Positions 5,990 through 9,426 of a stretch of DNA of 9,426 bases are shown here, piece after piece. This DNA is from Lichenicoccus sp964235615 (GTDB taxonomy: Bacteria > Pseudomonadota > Alphaproteobacteria > Acetobacterales > Acetobacteraceae): the NCBI GenBank assembly GCA_964235615.1, contig CAXSEE010000169.1, positions 1 to 9,426 of the forward strand. Direction: 5' to 3'. Within the stretch, counting starts at the first letter, position 1; the number at the start of each line of letters is the position of its first letter. The translations under genes and the position numbers were made by a program. The notes below the pieces were generated by a model, which saw only the letters and a program-made list of their open reading frames with translations, did not search any database and was not told the origin of the DNA.

Positions 5990-6674
5990 CGCGGTCTTTC
6001 CCGGACGGCTGGAATGGGCAACGCCAGTCGCCATCGACCACGCGGCCGCTGTACTGCCGCGCTTCCGAGATCTCGCCGAAGCGTGACAGCATCGGGTTCT
6101 TGGAGCCGTTCAGGATGACGTCGCGGTCGAGGATCGTCGCACTCAGCCTCTCGTACTTGCCCTGCTCGCGCAGACGCTCGAACTGGTCGTGCAGGTTGAA
6201 CACCAGCGCCGGCCGTTCGAACCGCCGGGCCAGGCGGCTAGCGCCCGGATGCAGCCCAACCACGAAGAAAGCCTCGCCGCCGAAGCTGAGCGAGAAATGC
6301 GGGCTGTCCGGATCGGTGCTGACACGCTCGTCGTAATCCTGTCCGAGCCAGGCGTCCTTGTCCGAGAAGGACTGCACGCGATCCCAGAGATGATGCTCGA
6401 ACTCGGCCTCGCTGAGTTTCTGCGGACCCTCGAACACGACCACGAAGCTGCGGAACAGCGTCTTTTCCGCCTGGTAGTCGGCGATGAAGTCGAGCAGCTC
6501 GGGATAGATGCGCAGGTCGTCCCAGGAGGAGCGGATGTCTCGCGCCACCAGGATGCGCATCTGTCCGCGAGACAGGGCGGACTTGGCGCCGACGCAGGAA
6601 AATTCTGGATTCTGGACGAACTCCCGAAACCGCCGCGCCAGCGGCTCGTCCTCATCGACGATCGGATCTGCCAT
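5979..6674 (-). CDS. YqcI/YcgG family protein (heme-dependent guanidino N-hydroxylase family, GntA/DcsA-like)
   Basis: Known members are heme enzymes that N-hydroxylate arginine or guanidino groups: DcsA in cycloserine synthesis, GntA in guanitoxin synthesis and GrbD in graminine synthesis. Visible family motifs in the 231 residues are NPEFSCVGAKSAL (22-34), an FVVVFEGP strand (77-84), FFVVGLHPGASRLARRF (136-152, with a candidate functional His142), PALVFNLHDQFERLRE (155-170), NPMLSRFGEISEARQYSG (193-210) and DWRCPF (216-221). I chose the ATG at 6674 because GGTGA lies 5 nt upstream; a GTG three codons earlier has no good site. It is the first gene of a two-gene operon with DUF1989 and diverges from the carboxylesterase across 135 nt. 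Substrate and product are unknown; many members are uncharacterised, so an N-hydroxylase role is inferred from the family. Confidence 0.85.
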   Translation of the reverse strand: MADPIVDEDEPLARRFREFVQNPEFSCVGAKSALSRGQMRILVARDIRSSWDDLRIYPELLDFIADYQAEKTLFRSFVVVFEGPQKLSEAEFEHHLWDRVQSFSDKDAWLGQDYDERVSTDPDSPHFSLSFGGEAFFVVGLHPGASRLARRFERPALVFNLHDQFERLREQGKYERLSATILDRDVILNGSKNPMLSRFGEISEARQYSGRVVDGDWRCPFQPSGKDRDAA

Positions 6675-6809
6675 GTCTTTCACCCGCCTGCTGAACCACG
6701 ATCAAGCCCCAAGCAACCCGCGAGGGCCGGTCGGGTTCTCGGATCGGGCGGACGCGGTGGCGCATGCCTGCAATGCAACGACGATGACCGAACTATTCGC
6801 GAGGCGATG

Positions 6810-8372
6810 ATGGTGGCGAGCCTGTCCGTCCGGACCATGCAGGGAGTGGTGGAAGGACGCCGGTCCGGTGGCGTGTGCGCCTGGCGCGGGATCCGCTATG
6901 CCCGGCCTCCGGTCGGCGCCCTGCGTTTCCTGCCCCCGCAACCGCCGCAGCCCTGGCCGGGCGTGCAGCAGGCGGACAGGTTCGGGCCGGCCGCGTTGCA
7001 GGGCAGTATCGCCATGACCGGCGGCAAGCAGGTCCCGGGCCGCTTCGAGGAGGACTGCCTGCGGTTGAACATCTGGTCGCAGGCCGCGGACGATGCGCGC
7101 CGGCCGGTGATGCTGTGGATCCATGGTGGCGCGTTCCTGCTCGGCAGCGCCAACCTGTTCGACGGCACCGACCTCGCGGCTTCCGGCGAGATCGTCGTGG
7201 TGACGATCAACTACCGGCTGGGCGTGCTCGGCTTCGTCGATTTCGGTGTCGCCATCGGCGACGTGCGCGCCCCCGGCAATTGCGGCGTGCGCGACATGAT
7301 CGCCGCCCTTGGCTGGGTCCGCGACAATATCGCGGCTTTCGGGGGCGATCCGGATCGCGTCACCATCGCCGGCGAGTCCGCGGGCTCGATCGCCGTCGGC
7401 CTGCTGATGCAGTGCACGGCGGCGCGCGGCCTGTTCCACGGCGCCATCATGCAGAGCGGCGCACCCGCGCTGATCCACGACCGCCGGGCGAGCCGGATGG
7501 TGGCGGCGGCCTTTCTCGACCAGCTCGGACTGCAGGGCGGGTCGCTGGAGGACCTGCAGGCGGTCGATCCGCGGCGGCTGCTGGCGGCGCAGGCCATGGT
7601 GCAGAACCTGCTCGAAGGCGGCATCGCCGCCGCTCCCTTCTTCGACGGCGATCTGCTTCCCGCGGACGCGCTGGCGGCGAGCCGGACCGAGACGGCGCCG
7701 GTGCCGCTGCTGGCCGGCTTCAACCGCGACGAGATCCGCCTGTTCGAGGTGATGCCGGGCGACCTGATGCATCGTCGCCGGCCACAACTCGACCAGCTGA
7801 TCCGCGACGCGCTTGGTGGGGATGCCCAGGCCGTGCTGGATGCCTACCCGGACCGGCACCGGAGCAATCGCGAGCTTGCCAGCGACCTGTACATGGCGAT
7901 GCCAACGCTGCATTTTGCCGAGCGCCATTCCCGCACGGCGCCGACCTGGTTCTACCGGTTCGACCTCGGCCACCCGTTGCTCGGTGCCGCGCACGGGCTC
8001 GAACTGCTGTTCGTCTGGAAATTCTCGGGTGTCCTGGCGGCCCTGTTGCGTGGTGGTCCCGACCTGGGACCGCGACAGCGACTCGCCCGCGAGATGCGTC
8101 GCCACTGGACCCGGTTCGTGCGTGATGGAAAAGCCGGTCAGGACTGGCCGGCCTATGACGAGAAGCGCCGCATCACCATGCTGTTCGACCGCCTATGCAG
8201 CCTGGTCGACGATCCGCAGGGCGCGCGGCGGATCGCCTGGAAGGGCAGGGACGTCGCGACCGGTGCCGCGACCGCCTTCACCGAGATCGATACGACGAAC
8301 CTGCCCCTGCCCCATCGCATGAAGCAGGGACTGGCGCGCTGGAGAAGCAGGCGCCAGGCTCCGATAGTTTAG
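6810..8372 (+). CDS. Type-B carboxylesterase/lipase (alpha/beta hydrolase)
   Basis: This hydrolyses carboxylic esters; the true substrate cannot be read from sequence. The 520 residues match the COesterase family length and motifs: GIRYARPPVGALRF (27-40), the signature EDCLRLNIW (81-89), the oxyanion-hole IHGGAFLLGS (104-113), NYRLGVLGF (134-142), nucleophile GESAG (188-192, Ser190), acid Glu308 in GFNRDEIRLF, and His395 in LLGAAHGLELLFVW. There is no signal peptide, so it is probably cytosolic. Of two adjacent ATGs (6807, 6810) I chose the second because GAGG (6801-6804) then has 5-nt spacing. The same frame stays open back to 6189, but that part is antisense to the YqcI/YcgG gene and lacks family homology. 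It diverges from the YqcI/YcgG-DUF1989 operon and its stop overlaps the next gene's stop by 4 nt. Confidence 0.93.
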   Translation: MVASLSVRTMQGVVEGRRSGGVCAWRGIRYARPPVGALRFLPPQPPQPWPGVQQADRFGPAALQGSIAMTGGKQVPGRFEEDCLRLNIWSQAADDARRPVMLWIHGGAFLLGSANLFDGTDLAASGEIVVVTINYRLGVLGFVDFGVAIGDVRAPGNCGVRDMIAALGWVRDNIAAFGGDPDRVTIAGESAGSIAVGLLMQCTAARGLFHGAIMQSGAPALIHDRRASRMVAAAFLDQLGLQGGSLEDLQAVDPRRLLAAQAMVQNLLEGGIAAAPFFDGDLLPADALAASRTETAPVPLLAGFNRDEIRLFEVMPGDLMHRRRPQLDQLIRDALGGDAQAVLDAYPDRHRSNRELASDLYMAMPTLHFAERHSRTAPTWFYRFDLGHPLLGAAHGLELLFVWKFSGVLAALLRGGPDLGPRQRLAREMRRHWTRFVRDGKAGQDWPAYDEKRRITMLFDRLCSLVDDPQGARRIAWKGRDVATGAATAFTEIDTTNLPLPHRMKQGLARWRSRRQAPIV

Positions 8373-8378
8373 GCGCCT
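8349..8378 (+). terminator. Inverted repeat at the carboxylesterase 3' end, possible terminator
   Basis: AGGCGCC (8349-8355) and GGCGCCT (8372-8378) can form a 7-bp GC stem around a 16-nt loop that contains both convergent stop codons, followed by only two further T residues. The loop is large and the T-run short, so the call is weak. It would serve the esterase transcript and, read the other way, the secreted-protein transcript. Confidence 0.25.
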
Positions 8379-8860
8379 TTGAGCTTCTTGCTGCACTCGC
8401 TGTAATAGCCGCCGCCCTTCTGGATCCAGCGCATGCCGCCGTTGGCACTGCTCGACTTATTGACCTTGTACTGGTCCAGGCAGGTCTGCATGCGCGCCTT
8501 GCCGGCGGTCAGCTTGCTGTATTTCGGGTCCACCGCGCTCGGGAAGGTGGCGGAGCCAGACCCGGCCGCGGCCCCTGATACAGCCGCTGGAGCGGACGGC
8601 TTGGCTGCCGCCGACGTGCTGGCGGCGGCGGGAGTGGCAGCGGGAGCCGCCGCCGCGCTGGTGGACGCGGAGCCGGACGCGCACTCCGTGGTCCGGAAGG
8701 TCTTGTATTTCTCGCCGGCGGCCAGGCTGCCGTCCTGCTTGGCCGCCTTGTATTTGGCGCTGCACTCCTTGCTGGTCACGGCACCCGCCGGGCTGCCGGT
8801 TGCCATGCAGATCGTGGCCGCGGCCACGATGCTGCCGGCAAGGATCCTGATGTTGCGCAT
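8369..8860 (-). CDS. Small secreted Ala-rich protein with two Cys modules
   Basis: The function is not recognised. The 163-residue product has a clear signal peptide (MRNIRILAGSIVAAATICMA, cleavage probably after the AGA near residue 27), so it is exported to the periplasm or beyond. The mature part has an N-terminal module (KECSAKYKAAK to FRTTECA, Cys33-Cys60), a low-complexity Ala/Ser/Pro linker (about 61-105) and a similar C-terminal module (MQTCLDQYKVNK to YYSECSKKL, Cys127-Cys156). Each module has two cysteines about 27-29 residues apart, with lysines and aromatic residues between, so two disulfide-linked helical hairpins are likely. Similar short Cys modules occur in uncharacterised exported alphaproteobacterial proteins. 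The start at 8860 is set by the signal peptide. It lies downstream of yidB on the same strand, 72 nt away. Confidence 0.75.
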   Translation of the reverse strand: MRNIRILAGSIVAAATICMATGSPAGAVTSKECSAKYKAAKQDGSLAAGEKYKTFRTTECASGSASTSAAAAPAATPAAASTSAAAKPSAPAAVSGAAAGSGSATFPSAVDPKYSKLTAGKARMQTCLDQYKVNKSSSANGGMRWIQKGGGYYSECSKKLKGA

Positions 8861-8915
8861 CGGTGTGGTTCCGTTCCCTGTTGAAGTCGAAAGCCCAGAC
8901 GCGGGGCGGATGATC

Positions 8916-8940
8916 ACGTTCCCGATAGAACGTTATTTTT
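8916..8940 (+). terminator. Inverted repeat followed by a T-run on the plus strand
   Basis: ACGTTC (8916-8921) and GAACGT (8928-8933) form a 6-bp stem with a 6-nt loop, followed on the plus strand by TTATTTTT (to 8940). This is the shape of an intrinsic terminator for rightward transcription, although all genes here run leftward. It overlaps the yidB stop codon and lies 56 nt upstream of the secreted-protein start. It could stop antisense transcription into yidB, or it could be an operator for the secreted-protein gene. Confidence 0.3.
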
Positions 8941-9355
8941 CGCCGGTCAGCCGGCTGATCATGCTGCCGAAATCCATGTTCGGGGTGCCAGCGGCGGGCG
9001 AACCCTGTGTCGGTGCCGTGCCGTCCGGAGTCGTGGCATCGACCGCATGCGGCAGGAAATGAGCCAGGACCTGGCTTGCGGCGCCAGCCGGCAGGCCATG
9101 CTGCTGCGCCCAGGCGTCGAGTTGCGCGGGAGGGAAAACCTGCTCGATCTGGTCCGCGGAGATCGGCAGGTTATGGTTGCCGCCGATCCAGGACTCTGCC
9201 TTGTCTCCGAGGCCAGCCTGTTGAAATTTTTGGAGAATTCCCGCCGGACCGCCGGCTTCGTTCATGACCGTCGACAGCAGGTTGCCAGCGCCGGCCTGAG
9301 TGCCGCCACCGCCGCCCATCAGGCTGCCAAGGATGTTTCCTAGAAATCCGCTCAT
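8933..9355 (-). CDS. yidB: YidB family protein (DUF937-type)
   Basis: The molecular role of YidB proteins is not established. The 140-residue product has a glycine-rich N-terminus (MSGFLGNILGSLMGGGGG), LLSTVMNEAGGPAGILQKFQQAGLGDKAESWIGGNHNLPIS (about 26-66), QIEQVFPPAQLDAWAQQHGLP and FLPHAVDATTPDG (100-112), all typical of the family. There is no signal peptide or membrane helix. The start at 9355 is chosen because the family begins with M-x-G-F/L-x-x-I/L and AAGG lies about 9 nt upstream; the frame extends 15 codons further without family character. It lies 16 nt after the stop of the partial upstream ORF, which suggests one operon. Confidence 0.85.
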   Translation of the reverse strand: MSGFLGNILGSLMGGGGGTQAGAGNLLSTVMNEAGGPAGILQKFQQAGLGDKAESWIGGNHNLPISADQIEQVFPPAQLDAWAQQHGLPAGAASQVLAHFLPHAVDATTPDGTAPTQGSPAAGTPNMDFGSMISRLTGEK

Positions 9356-9371
9356 CGACTTTCGCCTTGCG

Positions 9372-9426
9372 TTAGGTTGAGGCCTTGGCCAGACGGTCAA
9401 AGGCCAGCAGCCGGTCGAGGACTGCC
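9372..9426 (-). CDS. C-terminal end of an unrecognised gene (cut by the right edge)
   Basis: On the minus strand the sequence entering from the right edge reads AVLDRLLAFDRLAKAST and then a TAA at 9372-9374. The codon choice (GTC, CTC, CTG, GCC, AAG) matches the neighbouring genes. With only 17 residues the protein cannot be identified. The 16-nt spacing to the yidB start would suit co-transcription. One other frame is closed within this stretch, which gives mild support. Confidence 0.4.
   Translation of the reverse strand, partial: AVLDRLLAFDRLAKAST

Noticed and set aside
4877..6118. Rightward frame of 413 codons across the DUF3429 gene and opposite DUF1989
   Set aside because: It overlaps two well-supported genes in other frames and has no recognisable domain along its length.
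6189..6806. Upstream extension of the carboxylesterase frame by about 200 codons
   Set aside because: It is antisense to the YqcI/YcgG gene and has no homology to the esterase family. A ribosome binding site and the family N-terminus support the start at 6810.
6702..8105. Leftward frame of 467 codons opposite the carboxylesterase
   Set aside because: The translation is His/Arg/Ala-rich with no domain. The plus-strand frame has the complete catalytic triad and family motifs.

Overview
The window looks like the chromosome of a high-GC alphaproteobacterium, most likely in the Rhodospirillales/Acetobacteraceae. The evidence is the GC-rich codon use, the alphaproteobacterial form of LexA with a GTTC-N7-GTTC operator, the moeA-lexA neighbourhood, and an eno gene near a short FtsB/DivIC-like gene. 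No rRNA, tRNA, CRISPR array, transposase or phage gene is visible. The lineage is inferred from gene content, not from a search.

Layout, left to right. Positions 1-1878 are read leftward: a hydrophobic microprotein ORF, moeA (molybdopterin molybdotransferase), then the start of lexA, cut by the window edge. A promoter with an embedded SOS box lies in the moeA-lexA gap. The microprotein ORF is interrupted in the record by a 100-N scaffold gap at 1695-1794. The 55 nt on each side of the gap are identical, so the gap is probably an assembly artefact at a 21-bp tandem repeat. Rightward from there come rpmG (L33), a leftward FtsB-like gene, a rightward DDAH/arginine-dihydrolase-family gene, leftward eno (enolase) and a rightward five-helix DUF3429 membrane protein. 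Next is a leftward pair of overlapping genes, YqcI/YcgG (heme N-hydroxylase family) followed by DUF1989 (carboxyguanidine-deiminase/urea-carboxylase-associated family). A rightward type-B carboxylesterase diverges from that pair. The right end is leftward: a small secreted cysteine-module protein, a YidB-family protein and the last codons of an unrecognised gene.

Most of the window is housekeeping: SOS control, molybdenum cofactor, ribosome, division and glycolysis. The accessory part is more interesting. Three enzymes within about 4 kb belong to families that act on guanidino groups: the arginine-dihydrolase-like protein, the YqcI/YcgG protein and the DUF1989 protein. The last two overlap by 11 nt and are the best candidate for an undescribed two-step reaction on a guanidine or arginine-like substrate. 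The second point of interest is the microprotein overlapping the moeA start, whose membrane helix is built from a 7-residue repeat encoded by the 21-bp DNA repeat at the assembly break.
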